From assembly GCF_023515955.1 (NCBI RefSeq), contig NZ_CP097322.1, positions 3,805,501 to 3,869,500 on the forward strand: 64,000 nucleotides of DNA, in the 5' to 3' direction. The DNA is from Streptomyces sp. RerS4. GTDB taxonomy: Bacteria; Actinomycetota; Actinomycetes; Streptomycetales; Streptomycetaceae. Of this stretch, positions 44,867-53,081 are shown in pieces. The position numbers and the translations under genes are program-made. A model generated the notes under the pieces. The model made no database searches and was not told where the DNA came from. It saw nothing but the letters and a program-made list of their open reading frames with translations. Each line of letters opens with the position of its first letter. Position 1 is the stretch's first letter.

Positions 44867-45058
44867 GTCCGTTATGGGGCGGTCCATCGGCTTCCGCCGC
44901 TGATGAACACCTCGGAGGGCAATTCCATCGGTTTGGCCGTCGAGGCTGGACGGATGGTGTAGTTGTAGTGCCGAGGACAAGCCGTTCGTCCTATAACCGA
45001 CTCGGCCTTCGTGTGTCCATTTCGGGCAACGTGGGCCAAGGTGCAGAATTTAGAGGAA

Positions 45059-45080
45059 AGAACCGAGATGGTTCGGTTCT
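45059..45080 (+). promoter_or_regulatory. Leader hairpin next to the bldC ribosome-binding site
   Basis: AGAACCGA (45059-45066) pairs with TCGGTTCT (45073-45080), loop of six. It ends four bases before the GAGGAGG Shine-Dalgarno of bldC, so it can affect initiation. Confidence 0.5.
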
Positions 45081-45096
45081 CCCGAGGAGGCCGCTC

Positions 45097-45303
45097 ATGA
45101 CCGCTCGCACCCCTGATGCCGAGCCGCTGCTGACCCCGGCTGAGGTTGCCACGATGTTCCGCGTGGACCCGAAGACGGTCACCCGCTGGGCCAAGGCTGG
45201 CAAGCTCACGTCCATCCGCACCCTGGGTGGACACCGCCGTTACCGCGAGGCCGAGGTTCGCGCACTGCTCGCGGGAATTCCGCAGCAGCGCAGCGAGGCC
45301 TGA
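45097..45303 (+). CDS. bldC: Developmental regulator BldC (small MerR-like DNA-binding protein)
   Basis: A 68-residue protein with a winged helix-turn-helix like the MerR N-terminus and no effector domain. The helix-turn-helix is LTPAEVATMFRVDPKTVTRW and the wing TLGGHRRYREAEVRALL, both as in S. coelicolor BldC, which binds direct repeats cooperatively and delays the onset of sporulation. The ATG at 45097 has GAGGAGG six bases upstream. It is a single gene with a terminator 110 bp downstream. Confidence 0.97.
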   Translation: MTARTPDAEPLLTPAEVATMFRVDPKTVTRWAKAGKLTSIRTLGGHRRYREAEVRALLAGIPQQRSEA

Positions 45304-45411
45304 GGTCCCGTAGCACCACAGTTTTAAACGGGTTCGTATCGGGTCCCCCAATCCGATGAAACCCAAAGGCTTCAAACGGCTGATCCTGCCCCAACAGGCT
45401 CATTGTCGTTC

Positions 45412-45451
45412 GATCGCGCTGGACTCCGCCGGGTCCAGCGCGATCTTTTTT
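45412..45451 (+). terminator. Canonical intrinsic terminator after bldC
   Basis: GATCGCGCTGGAC (45412-45424) pairs with GTCCAGCGCGATC (45433-45445) and is followed by TTTTTTAT, one of the few stems with a true T-run in this window. Confidence 0.9.
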
Positions 45452-45861
45452 ATGCCCGCACGGGGGCGGTGGAACGGGGTGGCGCGGGGGCCGGGGGGCG
45501 AGGTGCCATTGCACATATTAAATCGAGCGGGCGTATGAGTCCGATAAACGTACGCATCTCAAAAACCCATGTGGTGACTCCTGTCACAGCTGATAACTCT
45601 TGTACATCCGGCATTGCACCCCGTAAGGGGATGGGCCGGTGCAGAGCGACTCCTGCGAACGGGGATTTTCCCGGCCACGAGCGCCTGCGCCTCAGGAGCC
45701 GCCGGCGGCCCGCTGAGGGGCCGAACGGTCGGACGGGGGCTCTGGGTGATCGAGAGGGTCGGCCGGCCCGCTGAGCGGGCTTCCAGGGGCGTCGTCGGCG
45801 CGTGACCCCCCACACCGACACTCATCGACGCCATCACCCGACAAGGCGGCACCCGACAACG
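45452..45861. other. Intergenic stretch after bldC
   Basis: I find no gene. The part from 45510 to 45620 is AT-rich and contains GTGAC-TCCT-GTCAC (45574-45587), one base shorter than a BldD-type box. The rest is GC-rich without good codon use in any frame. Confidence 0.5.
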
Positions 45862-45901
45862 CGTCAGGGCCCGCATCCCCTGGGGGATGCGGGCCCTGAC
45901 G
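45862..45901 (-). terminator. Terminator of tRNA-Asp copy 1
   Basis: A 19-bp stem (45862-45880 with 45883-45901; half-site CGTCAGGGCCCGCATCCCC) with a two-base centre, seven bases after the tRNA 3' end. Confidence 0.8.
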
Positions 45902-45907
45902 TTTCTG

Positions 45908-45981
45908 CGAACCTGACGGGACTTGAACCCGCGACCTCCACCTTGACAGGGTGGCGAGCTAACCAACTGCTCCACAGGTCC
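45908..45981 (-). tRNA. tRNA-Asp(GTC), copy 1
   Basis: A 74-nt tRNA: acceptor GGACCTG/CAGGTTC, anticodon stem CCACC/GGTGG, loop CTGTCAA giving anticodon GTC. A second copy is at 52443. Confidence 0.95.
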
Positions 45982-46050
45982 TTGATTCGCTGCCGCTCGG
46001 CGGCTGCGAATCAGACTGTACCGCAGCTCAGGGGGTGCAGTCGAACCCGA

Positions 46051-49000
46051 TCACGGAGCCGCCGCGTCCACCGCCTTCACGATGCGCTTGTCGGAGATCG
46101 GATACGCCGTCCCGAGCGCGTGCGCGAAGTAGCTGACCCGCAGTTCCTCGATCATCCAACGGATCTCCGTGACGGCCTCCGGCACCGGGCGCCCCTTCGG
46201 CAACTGCTCCAGCAGCCACAGGTACTCGTCCCGCATCTCGTGGACCTTCTCCATGCGCGTGGTGTCGCGCTGGGCGCCCGTCGGCATCTGCTGGAGGCGC
46301 CGGTCGATCGCCACCAGGTAGCGCATCAGGTCCGGCAGCCGGCGCAGGCCGGTCAGCGTCACGAAGCCCGCCGGCATCAGGGCGGCCAGCTGCTGCTTCA
46401 CGTCCGCCACGTTCGCCATCAGCGCCAGGCTGTTGGTCGCCTTCAGCCGCCGCTCGCAGGCCTGCCAGGCGGCCAGCACCTGCTGCACCTGGCCCACCGT
46501 GCGCACCGTGGTGTCCACCAGGTCGGCCCGCACCGCGTCGTAGAGCCGGCGGAAGCCCGCCTCGTCCCAGGCGGGACCGCCGTGGTCGGCGATCAGCTTG
46601 TCGGTCGCGGCCGTCGCGCAGTCGTCGAAGAGGGCCTGGATGGAACCGTGCGGGTTCCGCGACAGGGCCAGCTTCTGCTGGTTGGTGAGCTTGTCCGAGG
46701 CGAACTTCGCCGGGTTCACCGGAATGCCCAGCAGGATCAGCCGGCGGGTGCCGAGCCACATCGCCCGCTGCTGCTCGGCCTCCGTGTCGAAGAGCCGTAC
46801 GGAGACACTCGCCCCCTCGTCCACGAGCGCCGGGTAGGCCTTCACCGGCTGGCCCGCTCGCCGGGTCTCGAAGACCTTCGTCAGCGTGCCGATCGTCCAG
46901 TCGGTCAGCCCCGTGCGCTCCAGCGACTCCCCGCCCGCGCGCTCGGCGGTGGCCGCGGCGGCCTTGGACAGGGCCTGGCGGGCCTTCGGCTTCAGCGACA
47001 GCCGCAGGCTCTCCAGGTCCTTGTCCTCGGCGAGCTTGCGCCGCCGCTCGTCGACGATCCGGAAGGTGATCTTCAGGTGGTCGGGGATGCGGGAGGTGTC
47101 GAAGTCGTCCGCCGAGACCGGCACCCCCACCATCCGGTGCAGCTCGCGCGCCAGGGTCACCGTCAGGGGCTCGCGCTGTGTCTGATCACGGCCAGAGGCC
47201 GACGGGTGCGCCGTCTGCAGGAAGCGCGTCGCGTAGTTCGGGGCGGGGACGTAGTGCCGGCGGATCGGCTTGGGCAGCGAACGGATCAGCTCCGTCACCA
47301 CCTCCTCCCGCAGGCCCGGGATCTGCCAGTCGAAGCCCTCGTCGGTGACCTGGTTCAGCACCTGGAGCGGGATGTGCACGGTCACGCCGTCCGCGTCCGC
47401 GCCCGGCTCGAACTGGTACGTCACCCGGAACTTCAGCTGCCCCTGCCGCCAACTGTCCGGGTAGTCGGCCTTGGTGACCCCGGCCGCCTTCTCGGTGAGC
47501 AGCATCTCCCGCTCGAAGTCGAGGAGCTCGGGCTCCTCGCGCCTCTTGTGCTTCCACCACGAGTCGAAGTGCGCGCCCGACACCACGTGTTCGGGGATCC
47601 GCTGGTCGTAGAAGTCGAAGAGGGTCTCGTCGTCCACCACGATGTCCCGGCGCCGCGCCCGGTTCTCCAGCTCCTCGACCTCGGTGAGGAGCTTGCGGTT
47701 GTCGGCGTAGAACTTGTGGTGCGTCCGCCAGTCGCCCTCGACGAGCGCGTTGCGGATGAACAGCTCCCGCGAGACCTCCGGGTCGATCCGCCCGTAGTTG
47801 ATCTTCCGCTGGGCGACGATCGGCACCCCGTAGAGGGTGACCTTCTCGTACGCCATCACGGCTGCCTGGTCCTTCTCCCAGTGCGGCTCGCTGTACGTGC
47901 GCTTGATCAGGTGCTGGGCGAGCGGCTCCACCCACTCGGGCTCCACCTTGGCGTTCACCCGCGCCCACAGCCGCGAGGTCTCCACCAGCTCCGCCGACAT
48001 GAGGAACTTCGGCTGCTTCTTGAACAGCGACGAACCCGGGAAGATCGCGAACTTCGCCGACCGGGCACCCAGGTACTCGTTCTTGTCGGTGTCCTTCAGA
48101 CCGATGTGCGACAGCAGACCGGCGAGCAGCGAGATGTGCACGCTGGTCTCGGGGGCGTCGGCCTCGTTCACATGGATGCCCATGGACTTGGCGACCGTAC
48201 GCAGCTGCGTGTAGATGTCCTGCCACTCGCGGATCCGCAGGAAGTTCAGGTACTCCTGCTTGCACATCCGGCGGAACGAGGAGGAGCCGCGCTCCTTCTG
48301 CTGCTCGCGGACGTAGCGCCACATGTTCAGGAACGACAGGAAGTCGCTCGTCTCGTCCTTGAACCGGGCGTGCTGCTGGTCCGCCTGCGTCTGCTTGTCC
48401 GACGGCCGCTCGCGCGGGTCCTGGATGGACAGCGCCGCCGCGATGACCATGACCTCGCGGACGCAGTTGTTCTTGTCCGCCTCCACCACCATGCGGGCCA
48501 GGCGCGGGTCCACCGGCAGCTGGGACAGCTGGCGGCCCATCGGCGTGAGCCGCTTGCGGTGGTCCTTCTCGGACGGGTCCAGCGCGCCCAGCTCCTGGAG
48601 CAGCTGCACGCCGTCGCGGATGTTGCGGTGGTCCGGCGGGTCGATGAAGGGGAACTTCTCGATCTCCCCGAGCCCGGCGGCGGTCATCTGGAGGATGACG
48701 GAGGCCAGGTTCGTCCGCAGGATCTCCGCGTCCGTGAACTCCGGCCGGGCGTTGAAGTCGTCCTCGGAGTACAGGCGGATGCAGATGCCGTCGCTGGTAC
48801 GGCCGCAGCGGCCCTTGCGCTGGTTGGCGCTCGCCTGGCTGATCCGCTCGATCGGCAGCCGCTGGACCTTCGTGCGGTGGCTGTAGCGGGAGATGCGGGC
48901 CGTACCCGGGTCGATCACGTACTTGATGCCGGGGACGGTGAGGGAGGTCTCGGCGACGTTGGTCGCGAGGACGATGCGCCGGCCGGTGTGCTGTTGGAAG

Positions 49001-49998
49001 ACCCGGTGCTGCTCGGCGTGCGAAAGGCGCGCGTAGAGCGGAAGGATCTCGGTGAAGCGCAGTTTCCTCTTCTCCAGCGCGTCCGCCGTGTCGCGGATCT
49101 CCCGCTCACCGGAGAGGAAGACCAGGATGTCCCCCGGGCCCTCGCCCTGGAGCTCGTCGACCGCGTCGCAGATCGCGGTGATCTGGTCCCGGTCGCTCTC
49201 CTCGGAATCGTCCTCCAGGAGGGGCCGGTAGCGCACCTCCACCGGATACGTCCGACCGCTGACCTCGACGATCGGGGCCTCCCCGAAGTGCCGGGAGAAG
49301 CGCTCCGGGTCGATCGTCGCGGAGGTGATGATCACCTTCAGGTCCGGGCGCTTGGGCAGCAGCGTCGCCAGGTAGCCCAGCAGGAAGTCGATGTTGAGCG
49401 AGCGCTCGTGGGCCTCGTCGATGATGATCGTGTCGTAGGCGCGCAGCTCGCGGTCCGTCTGGATCTCGGCGAGCAGGATGCCGTCCGTCATCAGCTTCAC
49501 GAAGGTCGCGTCGTGGTCCACCTGGTCGGTGAAACGGACCTTCCAGCCGACCGTTTGGCCGATCTCCGACTTCAGCTCCTCCGCGATCCGCTCCGCGACC
49601 GTACGGGCCGCGATCCGGCGGGGCTGGGTGTGCCCGATCATGCCCCGGACGCCGCGCCCGAGCTCCATGCAGATCTTCGGGATCTGCGTGGTCTTGCCGG
49701 AGCCGGTCTCGCCGGCGACGATCACGACCTGGTGGTCGCGTATCGCCTCGGCGATCTCGTCCTTCTTCTGGCTGACGGGCAGGTTCTCGGGATACGTGAC
49801 CTCCGGCATCCGCGAGGCACGGCCGGCCAGTCGCGCGGCGGCCTTCTCGGCCTCCGCGGCGATCTCGTCGAGCACGGCCTGCTTGGCCTCGGGCTTGCGG
49901 ATGCGGCGGGCGCCTTCGAGGCGGCGGCCGAGGCGGTGCGCGTCGCGGAGGGAGATCTCACCGAGAAGCGTCTGCAGGGCGGCGAAGGAAGTAGACAT
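46051..49998 (-). CDS. hrpA: ATP-dependent RNA helicase HrpA (DEAH family)
   Basis: A 1315-residue DEAH-box helicase. Walker A is GETGSGKTTQ (96-105), the DEAH motif stands in IIIDEAHERSLNIDF, motif III in VIITSATIDPERFS and motif VI in ASANQRKGRCGRTSDG. The oligonucleotide-binding fold and the long HrpA-specific C-terminal extension (DUF3418-type, about 700-1300) are both present. HrpA acts on stalled ribosomes and structured mRNAs in E. coli. ATG at 49998. It is the longest gene in the window and stands alone; no terminator is seen between its stop and tRNA-Asp. Confidence 0.97.
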   Translation of the reverse strand: MSTSFAALQTLLGEISLRDAHRLGRRLEGARRIRKPEAKQAVLDEIAAEAEKAAARLAGRASRMPEVTYPENLPVSQKKDEIAEAIRDHQVVIVAGETGSGKTTQIPKICMELGRGVRGMIGHTQPRRIAARTVAERIAEELKSEIGQTVGWKVRFTDQVDHDATFVKLMTDGILLAEIQTDRELRAYDTIIIDEAHERSLNIDFLLGYLATLLPKRPDLKVIITSATIDPERFSRHFGEAPIVEVSGRTYPVEVRYRPLLEDDSEESDRDQITAICDAVDELQGEGPGDILVFLSGEREIRDTADALEKRKLRFTEILPLYARLSHAEQHRVFQQHTGRRIVLATNVAETSLTVPGIKYVIDPGTARISRYSHRTKVQRLPIERISQASANQRKGRCGRTSDGICIRLYSEDDFNARPEFTDAEILRTNLASVILQMTAAGLGEIEKFPFIDPPDHRNIRDGVQLLQELGALDPSEKDHRKRLTPMGRQLSQLPVDPRLARMVVEADKNNCVREVMVIAAALSIQDPRERPSDKQTQADQQHARFKDETSDFLSFLNMWRYVREQQKERGSSSFRRMCKQEYLNFLRIREWQDIYTQLRTVAKSMGIHVNEADAPETSVHISLLAGLLSHIGLKDTDKNEYLGARSAKFAIFPGSSLFKKQPKFLMSAELVETSRLWARVNAKVEPEWVEPLAQHLIKRTYSEPHWEKDQAAVMAYEKVTLYGVPIVAQRKINYGRIDPEVSRELFIRNALVEGDWRTHHKFYADNRKLLTEVEELENRARRRDIVVDDETLFDFYDQRIPEHVVSGAHFDSWWKHKRREEPELLDFEREMLLTEKAAGVTKADYPDSWRQGQLKFRVTYQFEPGADADGVTVHIPLQVLNQVTDEGFDWQIPGLREEVVTELIRSLPKPIRRHYVPAPNYATRFLQTAHPSASGRDQTQREPLTVTLARELHRMVGVPVSADDFDTSRIPDHLKITFRIVDERRRKLAEDKDLESLRLSLKPKARQALSKAAAATAERAGGESLERTGLTDWTIGTLTKVFETRRAGQPVKAYPALVDEGASVSVRLFDTEAEQQRAMWLGTRRLILLGIPVNPAKFASDKLTNQQKLALSRNPHGSIQALFDDCATAATDKLIADHGGPAWDEAGFRRLYDAVRADLVDTTVRTVGQVQQVLAAWQACERRLKATNSLALMANVADVKQQLAALMPAGFVTLTGLRRLPDLMRYLVAIDRRLQQMPTGAQRDTTRMEKVHEMRDEYLWLLEQLPKGRPVPEAVTEIRWMIEELRVSYFAHALGTAYPISDKRIVKAVDAAAP

Positions 49999-50108
49999 AC
50001 CTGATCGAGGATCTCACCTGGGTGTGCCGGGTGGCGAACGCATTTGTGTGACTCCCCGTACCATTTCGGGACGAGTCCCCCCGTCGCGCCAGTGAGAGGC
50101 AGCCCACC

Positions 50109-50503
50109 TTGTCCCGCCGCCGCTCCGTGTGCTGCCTGACGGCGGCGCTGTTCGCGGTGATCGCGGTGCTGTTGGGCACGCCGACCCCGGCCGTCGCGGC
50201 CCCGGCGGCCTCGGCGATCCCGGCGGCCCCTTCGGTCCGGTACGCGGCCTCCGTGGACCACCTCGCCCCGGTCGCCGCCCACGGGGACACCGGCCGGGGC
50301 CCCGCCTGCGGTCCCGACGGCGTCGAGCGCGGCCCCGCCCCGCCGTCCCCACCCGCGCCGGCCAGGACCACGCGCAGCTCCCGGCCGGCCGCCCCGCCCC
50401 GGAGGCGCAGCGCCCGCGGTCGGCGCGACCCCTGCGGATCCTCGTACGCGGCCCCGACCGGCCCGCCCCGGGCCCGCTGGAACTGTCGATACTCCGGGTC
50501 TAG
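50109..50503 (+). pseudogene. Small secreted protein gene with a frame break
   Basis: The TTG at 50109 (GAGAGG in front) begins a signal peptide, MSRRRSVCCLTAALFAVIAV with cleavage-like PAVAAP, and the frame reads well to about GPACGPDGVE (50320). Beyond 50340 the GC-rich coding signal lies in another frame, reading VPTRAGQDHAQLPAGRPAPE and ending LELSILRV with a stop at 50501-50503. A one-base shift in GGCCCCGCCCCGCCG (about 50323-50337) would join them into a protein of ~131 residues. Either a consensus error or a real inactivation. No function is known. Confidence 0.55.
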
Positions 50504-50530
50504 GGGGTGCCCGGCGGATCATGGCCGGGC

Positions 50531-50634
50531 CCGCGGCGTCTGGCACGGCGCCTCGCCGCGTTGCCGAAACGTCCCGATAGCTCCGCTATCAAGACGCTCC
50601 GGCGCCTTGCGACGCCCCGCACCAGACGCCGCGG
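50531..50634. repeat. 104-bp structured inverted-repeat element
   Basis: The outer arms CCGCGGCGTCTGG (50531-50543) and CCAGACGCCGCGG (50622-50634) are perfect. Inside, GATAGC-TCC-GCTATC (50576-50590) is flanked by CGTC/GACG (50570-50573 with 50593-50596), and two GGCGCC blocks pair with each other. The whole segment can fold into one branched hairpin. It lies between two genes on the same strand, 90 bp before the DsbA-like gene. Confidence 0.7.
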
Positions 50635-50724
50635 CCTGTCCGACCCTGATCCGCCAAACACCCCCTGGGTCGTACGGCCCCCTCCCGCCGTACCCCTGTC
50701 CCCTCCGCAGCTCTGGAGCCCCGT

Positions 50725-51444
50725 ATGTCCGCGTCCTCCCGCAAACCCCTGCTGATCTCCGCCGGTGTGGCCGTCGCCGCCGTCGCCCTCGGCCTCGTCT
50801 CCTGGCAGGCCACCGCCCCCGAGGCCAAGCGGCCCGACACCTCCGCCAGCTCCTCGGCCGCCTCCGAGACCTCCGCCGAGCTGAAGGCCCTGGCCCGACG
50901 CGACGCCGGCGACAAGCTCGCCGTGGGCCGCGTCGACGCCCCCGTCGTCCTCATCCAGTACTCCGACTTCCGCTGCGGCTACTGCGCCAAGTTCGCCCGC
51001 GCCACCGAGCCCGAGCTCGTGAAGAAGTACGTCGAGGACGGCACCCTGCGCATCGAGTGGCGCAACTTCCCGATCTTCGGCGCCGAGTCCGAGGCCGCCG
51101 CCAAGGCCGCCTGGGCGGCCGGGCTCCAGGACCGGTTCTCCGCCTTCCACGAAGCCGCGTACGCCGAGGGCGCGAAGGAGAAGGGCTTCGGCCCCGAGCG
51201 CCTGATCGAACTCGCCCGCGAGGCCGGCGTCCCCGACCTGGAGCGGTTCAAGGCCGACATGGCCGGCGAGGCGGCGGCCGCCGCCCTGAAGAAGGACCAG
51301 GAGGAGGGCTACCGCATCGGTGTCCAGTCCACCCCCTCCTTCCTCGTCAACGGCCGCCCCCTCGCCGGCGCCCAGCCCCTGGAGGCCTTCACCGCCGCCA
51401 TCGACCGGGCGAAGGCCGCGGCGAAGGCGGAGGGCCGCCCGTGA
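50725..51444 (+). CDS. Membrane-anchored DsbA-like thiol-disulfide oxidoreductase
   Basis: A 239-residue protein with an N-terminal anchor (LISAGVAVAAVALGLVSW, about 10-27), a short serine-rich spacer and a thioredoxin-fold domain of the DsbA-like type. The active site is C84-G-Y-C87 in YSDFRCGYCAKFA; the cis-proline loop is VQSTPSFLVNG. It should act on the outer face of the membrane. Its stop overlaps the GTG of the CcdA-like gene by four bases, so the pair is coupled: CcdA would pass electrons to the thioredoxin domain. Start ATG at 50725. Confidence 0.93.
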   Translation: MSASSRKPLLISAGVAVAAVALGLVSWQATAPEAKRPDTSASSSAASETSAELKALARRDAGDKLAVGRVDAPVVLIQYSDFRCGYCAKFARATEPELVKKYVEDGTLRIEWRNFPIFGAESEAAAKAAWAAGLQDRFSAFHEAAYAEGAKEKGFGPERLIELAREAGVPDLERFKADMAGEAAAAALKKDQEEGYRIGVQSTPSFLVNGRPLAGAQPLEAFTAAIDRAKAAAKAEGRP

Positions 51445-52307
51445 CCGGCATCGGCTACCTCGCCGCCTTCACGGGCGGCCTCCTCGCCCTGCTCAGCCCG
51501 TGCAGCGCGCTGCTGCTGCCCGCCTTCTTCGCGTACTCGATCGACTCCCGCTCCCGCCTCCTGGCGCGCACCGGGATCTTCTACGCGGGCCTCGCCACCA
51601 CCCTCGTGCCGCTGGGCGCGGCCGGCTCGCTCGCGGGCCGCTTCTTCCACGGCAACCGCGAGACGCTGGTCCTCGTCGGCGGCTGGCTGATCATCGCCCT
51701 CGGCCTCGCCCAGATCCTCGGCCTCGGCTTCGCCTCCCGGCGCCTGTCCGAGGCCTCCGGGCGGATCCGCCCGACCACCGCCCTGTCCGTGTACGCGCTC
51801 GGCGCCGTCTACGGGCTGGCCGGCTTCTGCGCGGGCCCCATCCTGGGCAGCGTCCTGACGGTGGCGGCCGTCAGCGGCAGCCCGGTCTACGGGGGCCTGC
51901 TGCTCGCGGTCTACGCGCTGGGCATGGCCGTACCGCTCTTCGTCCTCGCCCTGCTGTGGGAGCGCTTCGACCTGGGCCACCGGCGCTGGCTGCGCGGCCG
52001 GCCGCTGCGGCTGGGCCGGCTGGAGTTGCACAGCACCTCGCTGCTGTCCGGGCTGTTCTTCATCACCCTGGGCGCGCTCTTCCTCGCGTACGACGGCGCG
52101 AGCGCCCTGCCGGGGCTGCTCGACGTGGACGACTCGTACGCCGTCGAGGGCTGGGTGGGCTCCTTCGCGGACGCCGTACCGGACTGGGCGCTGCTCGCCC
52201 TGATCGCCGCCGGCGCCCTGGCCTTCGGGCTGGGCCGGTGGCGGCGCGCGGTCCGCGCGGAGCGGAAGCCGGCCGAGCAGGAGCCGGCCGAGCGGGAGAG
52301 CCGGTAA
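51441..52307 (+). CDS. CcdA/DsbD-like transmembrane electron-transfer protein
   Basis: A 288-residue protein with six or seven hydrophobic helices. The paired cysteines sit at the ends of helices: C21 in LLSPCSALLLPAFF and another in GLAGFCAGPILGS, as in CcdA. It carries reducing equivalents from cytoplasmic thioredoxin across the membrane, here most likely to the DsbA-like protein encoded just upstream (GTGA overlap). The C-terminal ~30 residues are charged (KPAEQEPAERESR). A hairpin follows four bases after the stop. Confidence 0.92.
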   Translation: MTGIGYLAAFTGGLLALLSPCSALLLPAFFAYSIDSRSRLLARTGIFYAGLATTLVPLGAAGSLAGRFFHGNRETLVLVGGWLIIALGLAQILGLGFASRRLSEASGRIRPTTALSVYALGAVYGLAGFCAGPILGSVLTVAAVSGSPVYGGLLLAVYALGMAVPLFVLALLWERFDLGHRRWLRGRPLRLGRLELHSTSLLSGLFFITLGALFLAYDGASALPGLLDVDDSYAVEGWVGSFADAVPDWALLALIAAGALAFGLGRWRRAVRAERKPAEQEPAERESR

Positions 52308-52310
52308 CGC

Positions 52311-52341
52311 GGAAGGCCCCGTCCGATGGACGGGGCCTTCC
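52311..52341. terminator. Bidirectional terminator between the CcdA-like gene and the tRNA cluster
   Basis: GGAAGGCCCCGTCC (52311-52324) pairs with GGACGGGGCCTTCC (52328-52341), loop GAT. Confidence 0.8.
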
Positions 52342-52346
52342 TTCTG

Positions 52347-52420
52347 TGGCTGGGGCCGGGGTCGAACCGGCGACCTATCGCTTTTCAGGCGATCGCTCGT
52401 ACCAACTGAGCTACCCAGCC
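52347..52420 (-). tRNA. tRNA-Phe(GAA)
   Basis: A 74-nt tRNA: acceptor GGCTGGG/CCCAGCC, anticodon stem ATCGC/GCGAT, loop CTGAAAA giving anticodon GAA. Last of a Glu-Asp-Phe cluster transcribed leftward. Confidence 0.95.
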
Positions 52421-52442
52421 ACGAAACCGTTTCCGGTTTCAG

Positions 52443-52516
52443 CGATCCTGACGGGACTTGAACCCGCGACCTCCACCTTGACAGGGTGGCGAGCTAACCA
52501 ACTGCTCCACAGGACC
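52443..52516 (-). tRNA. tRNA-Asp(GTC), copy 2
   Basis: A 74-nt tRNA: acceptor GGTCCTG/CAGGATC, loop CTGTCAA, anticodon GTC. It matches copy 1 except in the acceptor stem. Confidence 0.95.
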
Positions 52517-52521
52517 TGGTG

Positions 52522-52544
52522 TGTGCGAGACCAAGTCTCGCACA
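52522..52544 (-). terminator. Hairpin between tRNA-Glu and tRNA-Asp
   Basis: TGTGCGAGA (52522-52530) pairs with TCTCGCACA (52536-52544), loop CCAAG. It may be a processing signal or a partial terminator. Confidence 0.5.
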
Positions 52545-52554
52545 TGGTGTTGCG

Positions 52555-52627
52555 TACCCCCAACGGGATTCGAACCCGTGCTACCGCCTTGAAAGGGCGG
52601 CGTCCTGGGCCACTAGACGATGAGGGC
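52555..52627 (-). tRNA. tRNA-Glu(TTC)
   Basis: A 73-nt tRNA: acceptor GCCCTCA/TGGGGGT with G-U pairs, anticodon stem CCGCC/GGCGG, loop CTTTCAA giving anticodon TTC. First of the leftward cluster. Confidence 0.94.
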
Positions 52628-52730
52628 TAAAGGCCCGCCGGGCACTTTCCAGCGCGTCGGGGACGTGAGAAGCATATGGGATCGGAGGAGCTATCGCCAA
52701 AACGGATTCCCCCGGAGCGACAATGGCCGG

Positions 52731-53081
52731 GTGCTGGAGATGACGCGCGAGGAGTTCGAGGAGCTCGTCGCAGAGGCCCTGGACCGGATTCCGCCGGAGC
52801 TCACGCGGCTGATGGACAACGTCGCGGTGTTCGTCGAGGACGAGCCGCCGACCGACGATCCCGAGCTGCTCGGGCTGTACGAGGGGACCCCGCTCACCGA
52901 GCGCGGCGAGTGGTACGCCGGCGTCCTCCCGGACCGCATCACGATCTACCGGAACCCCACATTGCGGATGTGCGAGGACCGGGAGAGCGTGGTCACCGAG
53001 ACGGAGGTGACCGTGGTGCACGAGATCGCCCACCACTTCGGGATCGACGACGAACGACTGCACGCGCTGGGCTACGGGTGA
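52731..53081 (+). CDS. Zincin-like metallopeptidase family protein, 116 aa
   Basis: A short protein of the MPN/zincin-like actinobacterial family. The zinc signature is HEIAHHFGIDD near the C-terminus (HExxH plus third-ligand aspartate). The N-terminal half has MTREEFEELVAEALDRIPPE, with NVAVFVEDEPPTDDPELLGL. The GTG at 52731 lies seven bases after GACAAT, a -10 candidate, so the mRNA may be leaderless; an ATG three codons on is an alternative. It shares a GTGA overlap with the following crcB gene. Substrate unknown. Confidence 0.85.
   Translation: MLEMTREEFEELVAEALDRIPPELTRLMDNVAVFVEDEPPTDDPELLGLYEGTPLTERGEWYAGVLPDRITIYRNPTLRMCEDRESVVTETEVTVVHEIAHHFGIDDERLHALGYG

Larger units (their letters stand above)
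44498..45096 (+). promoter_or_regulatory. Long upstream region of bldC
   Basis: About 600 bp with no gene, noticeably AT-richer than its surroundings between 44640 and 45096. It contains the palindromes at 44840-44866 and the leader hairpin at 45059-45080 (listed separately). The bldC transcription start cannot be fixed from sequence. Confidence 0.5.

Noticed and set aside
45802..50004. 1400-codon + strand open frame opposite hrpA
   Set aside because: Antisense shadow of a well conserved helicase with no domain of its own.
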